From Amborella trichopoda (Eukaryota > Streptophyta > Magnoliopsida > Amborellales > Amborellaceae): 64,000 nucleotides of DNA. The DNA lies in contig NW_006494943.1 in the NCBI RefSeq assembly GCF_000471905.2, positions 2,916,326 through 2,980,325 of the forward strand, written 5' to 3'. Shown piece after piece: positions 47,301 through 58,269 of this stretch. Below the pieces are notes generated by a model. It worked only from the letters and a program-made list of their open reading frames with translations. It had not been told where the DNA came from and made no database searches. Both the position numbers and the translations under genes were made by a program. Numbering within the stretch: position 1 is the stretch's first letter; the number at the start of each line of letters is the position of its first letter.

Positions 47301-49106
47301 AGGAATAAAAAACATAGAATTGCGGGTGGCCAAATGATTCCTTAGTCATTGTCCGTACAATGCATATCGTATGAAGTGGGATTCCTATCATTTGGGAATC
47401 GCCATCCTGTCCAATAGGAATCAAGATTCCTATCTTGTTTGAATTGTGGTCCCATCAACTTGGAATCGAGATTCCTAACTTGCTGGAATGAAGCCAGATA
47501 TTATCAAGAAATGAGTTCCAAAAGGCAACGCTTTAAGATTTAAGATTATTTATAAGCAAGAATGCTTATTAGTATTGGACTCCATATATTGGATAAGCTT
47601 ACCCAGGACTACCTTATTATTGGAATTAATGCCTTTACAGCCATCCCCTAGCACCGGAGACAATGTTTTTAGGTGACCTTTATCATATTTCTCCACGACT
47701 ATCGAAAACAAGTTCGAGTACCGTTATCTAAGTACTTTTCTAGAGCTTAAGATTGAATAATGAAAATACAAGTACTTTATTCATTAATAATGTATTTTAA
47801 AAAATAAGACATTTATTACAAGTTTTTGAAATTTAGGTATGCAGTTTGTGTACACCCATGGAGTTTTTAGATACCCATCGTAAATAAATGATCAATAAAT
47901 TTCTAGTGAAGTGTTGAAATGGACCAGAGGTTTATAACTTGACTAGTAACCTCACAACATGGTTGAGCGATGACCATTTTCTTTCTCTATACATACAAAA
48001 TGCCTGTATTATGTGAACCATGGAGACAAATTATCCACCAGTGCCGCTCACTCTTAGTTTAAGGTTTACATATCTGAAGCAACTCCTATTATCACATCAA
48101 AACTCACTTACAAAATTATGCCATATCCAAGGAGACACAGATTTTATACCGTGTTGAGGGTTTTTAGGCTTTCAAAGCCCTCATGATGCTCATTCATATT
48201 TTTTTACGAGATAACTAATATTTTGACTGCACATGAAATTTTGATTTGTGCTGCATATTGTGCCTGCTACCAAGACCTGATCCTAAATTCAGGTATCATT
48301 TCGGTGATTGGATCCAGAGACTCATGGAAACTTCATAAAAGGATAATACATGAAAGCAACACCAATCCTGCTACTGACTAGGATGGAGATTGCTAAGTGT
48401 CCTGGTCACAAAAATATTGGACACATCTCTATTAAATAAACCCATGGCTTCTTATAAATACAAACTTTTATCTTGATCACAAAAATACCAATCAGGAAAT
48501 GACCTGTAACCATAAAAGCCATAGCATCTATTTATGGTTAAACGTTTTGGTGGAGGAGTGGTGCCATGCCTAATTTACTTGTCTTTGATTGTTGAGGACC
48601 GAAAAAGCTCCAAATTTATTCTCTTACTGTCCAACATCAATCTCCTAAACGAAAAAAAACAGGGATTCGGAGCTCTAAGCATGCTCATTCTCATCTGATC
48701 CGTCCATTTTAATTGTCAGTAGATCAATCAAGATGGAGTTTGATGTGCAGGTGCATCTGCACCGTGAACAGACCCCTGTTAATACCTCAGAAAGACAACA
48801 CAATAACTATATATCGAAGCAAAGCTAATTATTGAAAAAATTTATTGAAGACAAGCTAGACTTAGCAGTTAAAAGGTTAATCTTGCATCTATCACCATCT
48901 CGTTTAATAATTCTTTCTTACTATTGCCACAAACCACCCTATAGATTTCATATTTTACTTTTCAGGAAGATGAAAAGGCAATGTTAGTCGACAAGACAGG
49001 TTTGCAACTAAAACAAATAAATAACTGGTTTATCAACCAAAGAAAGCGGAACTGGCACTGTGATTTGCCCTCAGAGACATCTCCTAAATCCAAGACCAAA
49101 AGGTGA
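38398..49106 (+). CDS. Class II KNOX homeobox transcription factor, KNAT7-like
   Basis: There are five exons: 38398-38631, 38783-38903, 45946-46142, 46230-46361 and 48966-49106 (TGA 49104-49106). All introns are GT-AG and phases agree, giving 274 aa against about 290 for Arabidopsis KNAT7. Residues 8-18 are an acidic tract. KNOX1 begins at about 24 ([20 protein letters not shown]). KNOX2 is about 79-119 ([36 protein letters not shown]). The [12 protein letters not shown] linker and [20 protein letters not shown] follow. ELK is about 177-197. The TALE homeodomain is about 199-259, with the PYP extension and [14 protein letters not shown]. The [11 protein letters not shown] block and short tail point to the KNAT7 clade. 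Such proteins bind DNA in the nucleus with BELL partners and, in Arabidopsis, regulate secondary cell wall formation. The second half of KNOX1 is divergent. Exons appear intact. Confidence 0.93.
38419..38452 (+). repeat. (GAG)n coding microsatellite
   Basis: GAG triplets with one GAT encode the acidic tract [11 protein letters not shown] near the KNOX protein N-terminus. Length variation would change only Glu number. Confidence 0.9.
38632..38782 (+). other. KNOX intron 1
   Basis: A 151-bp intron, donor GTAACA, acceptor TTTTGCAG. It is dominated by CT repeats, including an almost pure (CT)n at about 38736-38759. It separates the KNOX1 and KNOX2 coding parts in phase 0. Confidence 0.9.
39076..39432. 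mobile_element. MITE family A, copy 6
   Basis: AGAGCCTAGGCTCTAAACAA at the left, inverted TAGAGCCCAAGCTCTAAACA at the right, internal TTGATATCGAGATGATCAAT. Complete copy inside KNOX intron 2. Confidence 0.8.
39472..39735. mobile_element. MITE family A, copy 7 (right end missing)
   Basis: TGTATAGAGCCTAGGATCTA start and the same body as copy 6, head to tail with it, but ending at ATCTTGATATCGA. Confidence 0.75.
40509..41015. mobile_element. MITE family B, copy 2
   Basis: GGGAAAGATTTCTATATTTT at the left; ...AAAAAGCTTGCCC at the right. Internal phrases CACTCATCGTTTGATCTTAG and GGGGTATTATGGTCATTTT match copies 1 and 3. It lies in KNOX intron 2. Confidence 0.85.
41380..41399. other. Assembly gap (20 N)
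   Basis: Twenty N in KNOX intron 2, between a CT-rich and a GA-rich stretch. The true length is unknown. Confidence 1.
43030..43820 (-). mobile_element. L1 reverse transcriptase fragment in KNOX intron 2
   Basis: On the minus strand, 43820-43520 gives [20 protein letters not shown], then [16 protein letters not shown] and ADDTILLQH. The 160-aa frame at 43037-43519 continues [17 protein letters not shown] and [17 protein letters not shown]. The catalytic ADD is readable, but a stop directly precedes it. It is antisense to the host gene, the orientation usually better tolerated in introns. Confidence 0.8.
46362..48965 (+). other. KNOX intron 4 (within the homeobox), 2.6 kb
   Basis: Interrupts the homeodomain codons after WPYPT in phase 0, a position conserved among KNOX genes. 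A GGAATC/GATTCC cluster lies at 47370-47500. No gene or clear transposon is seen in the rest. Confidence 0.8.
47370..47500. repeat. GGAATC/GATTCC palindromic repeat cluster
   Basis: GGATTCC, GGGAATCGCC, AGGAATCAAGATTCCTA and TGGAATCGAGATTCCTAAC are packed within about 110 bp. The same motif fills 11750-12445. Confidence 0.75.
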
Positions 49107-49109
49107 TTA

Positions 49110-50138
49110 CTTTATGAAGATTGTTTCCATCAACATAACAATACATGAAAATATTTGATACCAGTAAGGACATGTGTACTGGATGTGAAATGAACTGTTT
49201 ATAAACAAGTCATGACCTATTGAATATTATCTATCTAGAAGCTGGGGAGCTTAAAGACCATAATTTCCCTTAGAAGCTCTGGATATGACTTTCACTGAAG
49301 CTCTAGGTCAATGTAAATATGATTTCTCATGTGGTTGCTATGATCTTTGTGAGTGTGTGTGTGAGAGTGTGAGTGAGAGTTTCATGTGTAACATCACTTT
49401 TCAAATGTCTTTTTCTATGTTCCTGTCGAGGACTATAAATAGCAAATAGATGAATGGTGTTGTATTTCAGAGGGCAAAGAGATTGAATCTGAATGTTTAT
49501 AATAACAAAAGAATGAACTGCACTGCACATTAACTCGGCCCAAGAAAACCGAGTCAAAGTCACAACTCAGAACTCCACTAACTTTCCATTATTTTTATAT
49601 ATTTTTAAAAAGTATGAACATTTATATATCAAGAAAAAGAAAATCAGAAAAGCTAAACTTAAAACAAATATTTTGAGGGTTTGTATCCAATGCTATTTTT
49701 GATGGACTTTGAATTAAGGCACAACCAAACCTTCCTCTATGATGTTCAACGGCTGGAGGGCGCTAAGCAGTAGGAAACCTAAAGATCTAGCAGAAGTATC
49801 CGATATTATGATATACATTTATGCATTATCACATAATTAATACACATAACCAGTTTAGTACACCATTGTCATAAAAGAGTGCTACAAATTACCAATTTAA
49901 TACATGGTCAAAATAAATATAGTGTCCCATTCTATAAATATGAGCCAATGTCTAGAAAAGGTAATTGTTTTATAATTCAGCTGAGTGATTTTGCGGAAAG
50001 CCTTTAGATTATTGGCATCCTTTAAAGTTTCATGGGAGATCCAATGGTGATTTGATTTCAAAATATGTGATTACATCATTTACTAGTAAGGAAACACGTG
50101 TGTTGCACAACTTTAGACATACTCACCTAATATAAGAA
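49110..50138. other. KNOX 3' flank, no further gene
   Basis: AT-rich sequence with a GT/GA-rich stretch at about 49350-49378. No motif or transposon is recognised up to the next MITE. It presumably holds the KNOX 3' UTR; several AATAAA-like hexamers exist but none stands out. Confidence 0.5.
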
Positions 50139-50649
50139 GGGAAAGGTTTCTATGCTTCCCCTACAGCATAGAAGTTCTATCCTCCCCTACAAGCTGTCCA
50201 ATTTTGATCAAGAGAGCCACTCACTGTTTGATCTTAGATCCGACATTTCAAAGTATTTTATTTTTAGGGTTTTTTTATACAAATTGTATGAATATGAAAT
50301 TTGGCATGTGCCATCTTCTCATTGGGAGGGCACCTATAAAAAATATTAAAAATAATTTTTCGATAAAATATAATGACCAAAATACCCCTTGAAACTTTTA
50401 GGGGTATTTTGGTCATTTTATTTTATTGAAAAGATTTTTTTTTATATTTTTTGCTAGTGCGAGTTTAATAGAGGAATGAATATCCAAAATTTAGTGTTAA
50501 AATATTTTATAAAAAAAAATTAAAAATAAAATAGTGTAGTGACATGACATTGTGATTGGGGCAATCTTAGCCCTCCATTTAGAATGGAAGGTTGGATAAG
50601 AGGGAGGATAGAACTTCTATGCTGTAGGGGAAGTATAAAAAGCTTGCCC
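50139..50649. mobile_element. MITE family B, copy 3 (best preserved ends)
   Basis: GGGAAAGGTTTCTATGCTTC, CCCTACAGCATAGAAGTTCT and their inverted counterparts at the right give arms of at least 45 bp. About 1.0 kb downstream of the KNOX stop codon. Confidence 0.85.
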
Positions 50650-52680
50650 ATATAAAAATATATAGAAATAATGTACAATAAATAGTAGATAATTACGTTA
50701 ATATGGATCAAACAATGAATAATGGTTCAATTTTTTATAACATGGACTATACTTCCAAGTTCTGTAAGTATAACATTTATCATAATTATATCCATAAATA
50801 TTCAAAAAATTCACTGTTAAATTTGAATACATAAAAAAAAAGTTCGAATTACATGCATAAAAATTTCACGGTGAACTCGAAATACAAATCTAAAAAAAAT
50901 CCAATATATTAGCTTTTTAATAATGAGAAATTAAAAAAATAAAACTCATATAATAATATGAAAAGAATGGGTAAGAATAGAGCACATCTTAATTAAATTT
51001 TGGCTTTGGAGAGAACGAGATACCCAAATTACTCAAATATTTAAGTTCCCAACTTACATGATACTATAAAAAAAAAAGGGAAAATAGAGAAGCATGATTT
51101 TATCATGCTATAATATATACAAATATTGCTGAAAAAAAAGAAATTGAAAATACAAATTGAGATTGATTACTTCAAAGGTCAAAAACCTAACGTTAAGAGG
51201 AGATTCAACTATGAGAAGAATAGGAAATAAAGACAATTTCATTCCATTGAGAAGAATCGGAAAATACCTTTTGAAAGCCTTAAATCAATTGATATAAGAA
51301 TTCCCAAACCGATTTGATTTAAAAGTAATCAATTGACATAAAAATTCCCAAACCGATTTGATTTAAAAGTTGATACTTGGATCAATTGATAGTTGAAGAA
51401 ATGTAAATCAACAAATAAAATAGACATAATTTAGAAGGTACTAATAGCTTTTCGTAAAGTTTATAGAGAGGAATTTCTATTTCATTAAATTAATGTGTGT
51501 CACATCTCTATTTCATATCTCTATCTTACGTGGAAAGAATAGCTTATGTTTGCAGTTATTACCATCTTAAAATTTTGGGATTTCTTTACTGTAGAAAAAT
51601 TAAATGGATGACAAAATAAGGTGAGATAAGGTTGAGAGTGGGCTCGTGATTTTCAAGGGGATAATTTTTAGGATACTTCTTATTAACTAAGATTCAGTTC
51701 AGCTTAAAGTTTTTTTAGAAAGGGGGTTTCAATAACCCAAGTACCCTAAACCCTTTTGACATGGACTGCGTCCTCTTCAGCCAAGGGATCTTTTTTTATT
51801 CTTATGACATGTGACCACTTTTAACTTTGGCTTAATAATATAGTACGATATCACTGATTTTACAAATTATTATTATGAAAACAGAAAGTCCACTGTTTTC
51901 ATAAATTATTAGATGAAGGCATAACCATATTATTAGATTTGAATGAGTCACTTTTGTTGGTATTGAGCTCTTTCCTAAGTTTACTCAAGATAACAAGAGT
52001 CCATAGGTCACAATTATAAAGAAAACCGAGAACCTTGTTCTACCAAAGTAAGAAGAATCGTAACTATGCATCCAACATGCTGTCAATTTCCCCTGCTCAT
52101 ATTTACAACAAATCCAACAATTCTCATTGTGGATATTATGCTGCCTAACTTAATAGAGCCTCCAAAGTCTAAATAAAAAGGTATTATACAACTCTTCTGT
52201 TCCATCAATCACCAATACTCACTAATGGTTTCTTCCTTTTTAATGCACCCTTTGATGAGGACATCTGCAATTCTCCCACAAGAGCAAATTGTACACTTAC
52301 TGCTTCGGGAAAAAGGCCTCCTATGGAGAAACCCCCCCCCCGACACACACACAAAAAAAACACAAAAGGATTTTGAGTTCATTAACGCTTAGTTTGGAAG
52401 CGTTCAACAAAGTTTGGAAGCTGCCGCGGAAGCATTGGCCTCCCTAAAACAATGTCAATTGACATTATTTTTAGGGAATTTGGAAGCCGTTGCTTCAAAA
52501 TAGTAGCTTCTACTCCCACATAACAATCACAATTGCACAAATAGATTTGTCGGTTCAATTGGAGTGTTTGTTCTCAATCCTAGGGTGTGATGTTTCTCAC
52601 ACAAAACTAGCGTGCTTTCTTTTTGTGCTAAGTCAAGGTTGAGTAAGTGACATGCCCAAATTTTGGGGTCCTAAGAATAA
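50650..52680. other. Non-coding, with small repeats
   Basis: No gene is recognised. It holds a 44-bp tandem duplication at 51284-51371 (CCCAAACCGATTTGATTTAA) and a near-perfect 35-bp palindrome at 52442-52476 centred on TGTCAATTGACA. The latter is flanked by TTTGGAAGC repeats and may be part of a small MITE (about 52388-52510). Confidence 0.5.
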
Positions 52681-53020
52681 GGGCTTGTTTGATAATTGTA
52701 AGCAAGTTCATATAAATTGGAAGTTCCTCCTTGTTGGGAAGATAAAAGTTATTGTAAGAAGTTCTTGGTTTCTGTGTTTGATAACCCCCTAGGAAATTAA
52801 AGAAACAAGGAGATAAAAGTTATTGTAAGTAGTTCTTGATTTATGTGTTTGATAACTTCCTAGGAAGTTAAAGAAGTTACTTGTTTCTATGTTTGATAAC
52901 CTCTTGATAAGTTAAAAAAGTTTCTGGTTTCTGTGTTTGATAACATCTTGGGAAGTTAAAGAACATCTTGGTTTCTGTGTTTGATAACCTCCTGAGAAAT
53001 TATAGTAGTTCTGGGCTTAC
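52681..53020. repeat. Left subterminal array of 44-bp units
   Basis: TGTGTTTGATAAC recurs at about 52774, 52844, 52888, 52932 and 52976, with GGAAGTTAAAGAA after each. The spacing is 44 bp except for one 70-bp interval. Each unit resembles the element's own right terminus (TGTTTGAGAAC...GGAAGTTAA). Confidence 0.8.
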
Positions 53021-53156
53021 ATATTAGATTAGCTTTAGAAGTAATAGGCAATATGTAAAATGTTAAAATTGTGACCTAGATATTAGTTATTTTTTTTTAT
53101 TAATTTTTTAAATTTTATTTTTGGGATAATAATCAATTGAAAGTAAAGTACATTGG

Positions 53157-53159
<3 letters not shown>

Positions 53160-53206
<47 letters not shown>
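53160..53206. repeat. (GA)n microsatellite
   Basis: Forty-seven bases of uninterrupted GA/AG. Confidence 0.98.
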
Positions 53207-53208
<2 letters not shown>

Positions 53209-53800
53209 ATTGATGAGTGTAAGAAGAGTCCTAGAGAGATATATTTGTACAAAATTGAAGCAGACAATGTCAAGCACAACCTCAATTCAATATTGTATAT
53301 CAAATCATTAGTTTCCTAATCGATTGTTTGAAAATAGAAATCAATATATTTTCTTGAGTATTGTGGGTATACAATTTGTTGAGTCTTTTTACAATTATGA
53401 AGTTAAATAGGTGTTTAAATCTCACAAGTAGGTTAGCGATAACTTTCTTCTTAAATCGAATAAGAACTCTCTCTCGCTCTCTCGCTATTTCTCACACACA
53501 TGCACACATGCACACTCAAATCTATCGACGGTCATGGAAATTATAGATTTGGTTTCATGTATACTATTGGACTATGATATAATAGCTTCAGCACAATTAT
53601 GCAAGCAATAAGAAACTAGCTCATTCAACAATAACCTGTAATAGCGTGAACACTACTTAGACATACATTCACCACTGATGCATCCATATCCCAACCTCAA
53701 AAACATATCTCATTCAACAATAAAACAACATTGTTATTTGTCCCTCAAAACATTTGCAAGAAAAAGATGTATTGTGCTATTTAAATGTCATATGCTGTCT

Positions 53801-53896
53801 GTACAAGAGAAACAAGCTATTGAAGCACCAACATCATCCAATGCGACTGTACAAGAGAGACAAGTTATTGATGCACCAACATCATCCAATGTGATA
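53801..53896 (+). repeat. 48-bp in-frame duplication
   Basis: Two copies (53801-53848, 53849-53896) encode VQEKQAIEAPTSSNAT and VQERQVIDAPTSSNVI in the plus-strand frame 53678-53911. Length is a multiple of three and differences are mostly conservative. No known domain; it may be a captured coding scrap. Confidence 0.7.
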
Positions 53897-55257
53897 CAGA
53901 GTAGCCAATAATGGAAGTAACATTCCATGGCATTTCATACATTGCATTTCTTATAAAAACCTGTCTTTTTGTGAGTTTTCAAGTGCATCTGTTCCAACTT
54001 GCAGCACCCTATATGTCGTTAACCGCATATGAGCAAAATCTAAGCTACTCCTTTTCCACTCTGAACATTGGTTATCAATCTTGGGCCCGGTGAAGTCACT
54101 CCTAGAAATATGTAATTGAAATTCCTTGTAATTGCTAGCCGGATGCCTATGTATTCCATGGACAGGAAAAAAGATAAACCCAAGAAATGTGTGAGAGAGA
54201 GAGACAAGGTCACCGAATTTAGAACCATGCTTTGTAAAAAAATACCAACATTTCTGAGAAGTCGATAAAAGATGAATGTCATCTATGGTGATCAATGATC
54301 ACGAAAAAGAAAACTACATAGTGTCTACAATTTAACATGCTCAATTTATTTTTCAAGAGGAACAACATTCCTAGAACAGAGAGCAACAAAATGCATAAGA
54401 GAATCCAAGTCAATCAAAGTGAAATGAGTTACATTTCAAATAATCATCTCAATAACGAAGAACATGCAATAAGAACCCATCCATAAAAAAGGAAAGAAAA
54501 AGGCCAAATTAATTTCTTCATGTAAAAAAATTTAAAAAATATTACCTATTGCATAAAATAAAACAGAAAAAAAAAATGAAAGCATAACCCTATGATCAAG
54601 GAGGCAAACAGCCAGGTACTCAGAAGACTGAAAAAAGGCAAAGTGCAGCAACAATCAACATTTAAAAATTGAAAGGAAATATGCAATTACGGGACAAGAG
54701 GAACATTTATGCAGCTGAATACCCACACCAATGCATTAACAGTTTCACTCCCTCTCTATTATCTATAGGCCCAAAATAAGGCTGAAACTGAAGAGAGAGA
54801 TAAAGAGATAAAGGTAAAGAAATGCAGCAGGCTTTACTCAGAATTGTGAAGTAAAAGACCCTAAAAAACAAAAACAAAATAACCCAAAAGCAGAAGGCCA
54901 AAAAAAAAGGAAAACAGGGCCCTTCAAGAGAGAGAGGTACATCACAGTCTATGCTCCATTTTCCTTTCTTTTAAGAAAGTAAAAGATTTGGCACCAGTAG
55001 CTACAGTGAACAAGTTTCCTATTTCATATAATTACATTGTATAATTATGTCATTGACTATGATGATCATGACAATATGGCACAAAACAACATTTTAAATG
55101 GCTACAGTTATGTATTATACATTGAATTCATATTCTTAACAAATAGAACAGACACATACTTTTCATAGAAGGTAATTGTTGTTTTAGTTTCATATATAAC
55201 TGGAAATGGTAAGGAACTATTTCAACATAATAAATGAGCCAAATAACTTCTAGAGAC

Positions 55258-56604
55258 TTATGTAGGCCTCCCACAACTGCGTCGCCATGGCATCTTTAGA
55301 CTGACACCATCATCATGATCAGCTTGCTCTTGAGTCAATTGCGAGAAACCATCATCTCCTTCAATTACCAGTTGACTCTCAACCCTCCTTCGAAACCACA
55401 TCTCTCTTATGTTATCGGCTCCTCGTGTCATCATGATATAGTTGTGCAATATTGCACATGCAACAACTACATCAACCTATATTTGTAAAGGATACTGCAT
55501 TTGATTCCCGAGTACAGGAAATCTGGCCTTTCAAAGCCCAAATGTCCTCTCCACTACATTTCTAAGCGTTGAATGCCGCTTGTTGAATAACTCCATGTGA
55601 TTCTGACGATCTCGTAGGCTTGAAGTAAATTTGTTTAGATGGTAACAGACTCTTCGATATGGTCCTATGAAACCACACATAGTAGGATAGCCACCATCTA
55701 CAAGATAGTATTTTCCTGTTCCATATTTGTGTAATGAGTATATTATACAGCCAAATATTACGCTGCCAAATATTATACAAACTGAAGCAACGATAAATAA
55801 TGTAATCGAGTTACCCTCAGGCACTGTAAGCCTATTGCGTTCATTACCAATTGCATCATATAGGACTTTAGAATCTGATGCGGATCCTTCCCAACCTGCA
55901 AGTATGTAATGGAACGCATGTCGAAACCAACCGCAGCCATAACACTCTGGCTTAGAAAACCTTTTTTGTTTCGAAAACGATTATGCAGTCGACTACAAAC
56001 TTAAGCAGGGACATGAGTCCCATCAATAACTCTGACACAATCCTATTAAGAATAAAAAATCATACCATTATATATTAGTACTCACTGGATGTGAGAACGA
56101 CAATGTGGATTACTTAACACTCACATACCTTAAAATATGGGTAAAAGCGTATTGTATCACCAACAATGTGGGCAGGTATTTCATTGCGTGGTGGTTGCAG
56201 GAACAACGGTTCCAATTCTAAGATTGTTTTTAAAACTCTATGGAAGAAGTAACTTATGCTTAGCCCTGAATGTTGGAACCGTTCTTGGACCACCCTATTC
56301 CGCGGACAGTGCTTAAAAATATTGCTACTTGTGCATCAACTGTCAAATATCTTGTATATGTAATGTTTGTCCTCTCCTTTAACATATTACATAGACTGAT
56401 AAACACACTTTTTTCCATTCGAAGCTTGTCGAAACACCTACGAGAGTGCCCTAATAGCAAGTATTGGACATAATTGGCCTCAGTAAAAATTGAAGTATGA
56501 ACATGCTTCCTCCTCATGTGGTTAGTGATATATTAATATGCAATGCAACATGCAGTATATGCCGCACCTAATATTACCACCAACTGACGCCGTCGTGGAT
56601 CCAT
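55258..56604 (-). pseudogene. PIF/Harbinger transposase (DDE_4 type), disabled
   Basis: Putative exons are 56604-56129, 56042-55815 and 55715-55258, joined by GT-AG introns of 86 and 99 bp. Exon 1 has the helix-turn-helix part (CFDKLRMEKSVFISLCNMLK, VQERFQHSGLSISYFFHRVL). Exon 2 has DCVRVIDGTHVPA, with the first catalytic Asp, and ILAGWEGSASDSKVLYDA. Exon 3 has GKYYLVDGGYPTMCGFIGPY and LRNVVERTFG, giving the later Asp and the Glu. Defects: stops at AY*YI and VPA*V, a frameshift near 56298, another near 55925, and later stops after ERTFGL and LQI. It once cut and pasted DNA; it cannot now. Confidence 0.85.
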
Positions 56605-56609
56605 AATTA

Positions 56610-57230
56610 CAAATGAAAGAAGTCATCCACATCCATAAAGCAAACCATAAAACAATCTTTGACATTGAAATGAAAGAAGCGATCCACATCCATAAAGTAA
56701 ACCATAAAGCAATCCTTTACAATTAAAATGAAAGAAGCCATCCACATATATATTTAAAACATGCAAACCATAAAACAATCTTAATCAAACCATTATATGA
56801 AAGACGCCATCCATAGCCATAAAGTAAACCATAAGGCAATCCTTTACAATTAAAATGAAAAAAGCCATCCACATAGAAATGAAAGAAGCCATCCACATAC
56901 ATATTTATAACATGCAAACCATAAATCAATATTTAATTAAACCATTATATGAAAGAAGCCATCCACAGCCATAAAGTAAACCATAAAGCAATCCTTTACA
57001 GTTAAAATGAAAGAAGCCATCCGCATACATATTTATAACATGCAAACCATAAAGCAATATTTAATCAAGCCATTATATGAAAGAATCCATCCACATCCAT
57101 AAAGTAAACCATAAAGCAATCATTTACAATTAAAATGAAAGAAGCCATCCACAAAGAATGAAATAAGCCATCCACATACATATTTACAACATGCAAACCA
57201 TAAAGTACTTTTTGACGTTAAAATGAAACA
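56610..57230. repeat. Minisatellite between the two Harbinger genes
   Basis: Units carry ATGAAAGAAGCCATCCACAT, ACATGCAAACCATAAAGCAA and ATTAAACCATTATATGAAAG. Long-unit starts lie at about 56728, 56878, 57006 and 57157, with higher-order periods of about 128-150 bp built from shorter, related sub-units. Confidence 0.85.
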
Positions 57231-57245
57231 TAGTGAATCAAATAT

Positions 57246-58263
57246 CTATTGGAGGCATTTTATCTCCGGATTCAAATACGCCCTTTGCATCCTTCGATCC
57301 GCCAAGTTTAATAACATCTCCGTCTTTATAGAATCTTGGAAGATCGTTGTTGCTGTTAAAAGGACAGCATCATCAACTTCACCCACTTCCAAGATGGCCT
57401 CAACAATCTTAAAGGCAACTCTTCTGGCCTTGGATGGACCATCCACGATAGGAGTACTGCTACCACCTGCAGTGTCACATGCTAGCATCTTAATGCTCTT
57501 GGTCATCTCTGCCATGGCTATAGTCGTGGACTCGGCAAGGGTGGGTTGCTTTGATCGACGATATCTTCATGTCAGAGTATGGGACCGTCGTCTTTTTGAT
57601 CCAGATGATATTGGGTCATCAGATGATGATGAGCTAGATTCATCCTAAACTTCTAAGGGAAGGTCATGAGAGAATGCAGTGTTGGGCCTTTTTAGCTCAA
57701 TTCTAATGCTACCCCCAATCGATTTGTAAGTCCCATCTGCCGTGCGACCCTCAAAGATCTTAGTTAATTGTGAATAGTTAGGCAAGGTCTTGTTATGATA
57801 TTTATTTGCCCACTCATTCTCCTGCATACAGAAGACTGTAAATTATTTTTAGCGATATTCATATTTAAACATAGTTAACATTTGAAAAGTCTATGCAAAT
57901 GAGTAAAATTACATAATGCTAAGAAATCATTTCAAACGGCAACCTCGACAGTTACAATCCTCTTTGTATCATCCCATCCGAAACCAGATGCAGTCATAAG
58001 TTTTTTTATATCACTGTACATGATTCTAAAGAACTTATGCTTGCTCTTTAGCCTGGTTTCGGTGTTTATTGGCCCATATTTGGTTCTCATCGCCTCTACC
58101 ATCTGTTCCCATGCACCTTTTCTAACTCTCCTGCCATCCTCGTAGTCTTGGTCTCCTTCTCCATAAGTTCAATAAAGTAGTCCTTTTTTTACTGTGTCCA
58201 TTGCAAGTTTCTCTTGCCTCCCATAATATCATTCGTCGTACTTGATGATGTGTGTAGGTCCAT
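57246..58263 (-). pseudogene. Myb/SANT-like DNA-binding protein of Harbinger, disabled
   Basis: From the ATG at 58263 the frame reads GGKRNLQWTQ, a stop, then KKDYFIEL. After a frameshift it continues GRRVRKGAWEQMVEAMRTKY and FFRIMYSDIKKLMTASGFGW, then DDTKRIVTVEVAV. This is the Myb/SANT-like domain (Myb_DNA-bind_3 type) that assists PIF/Harbinger transposases. A short intron (about 57830-57925) precedes ENEWANKYHNKTLPNYSQLT and KIFEGRTADGTYKS. After another shift, 57515-57246 reads MAEMTKSIKMLACDTAGG and a helical C-terminus. It lies upstream of the transposase on the same strand. Confidence 0.75.
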
Positions 58264-58269
58264 CCTATT

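Noticed and set aside
53951..54295. Minus-strand 114-aa frame inside the Harbinger element
   Set aside because: No family motif, and no splice continuation to the transposase was found. Left unannotated as a gene.
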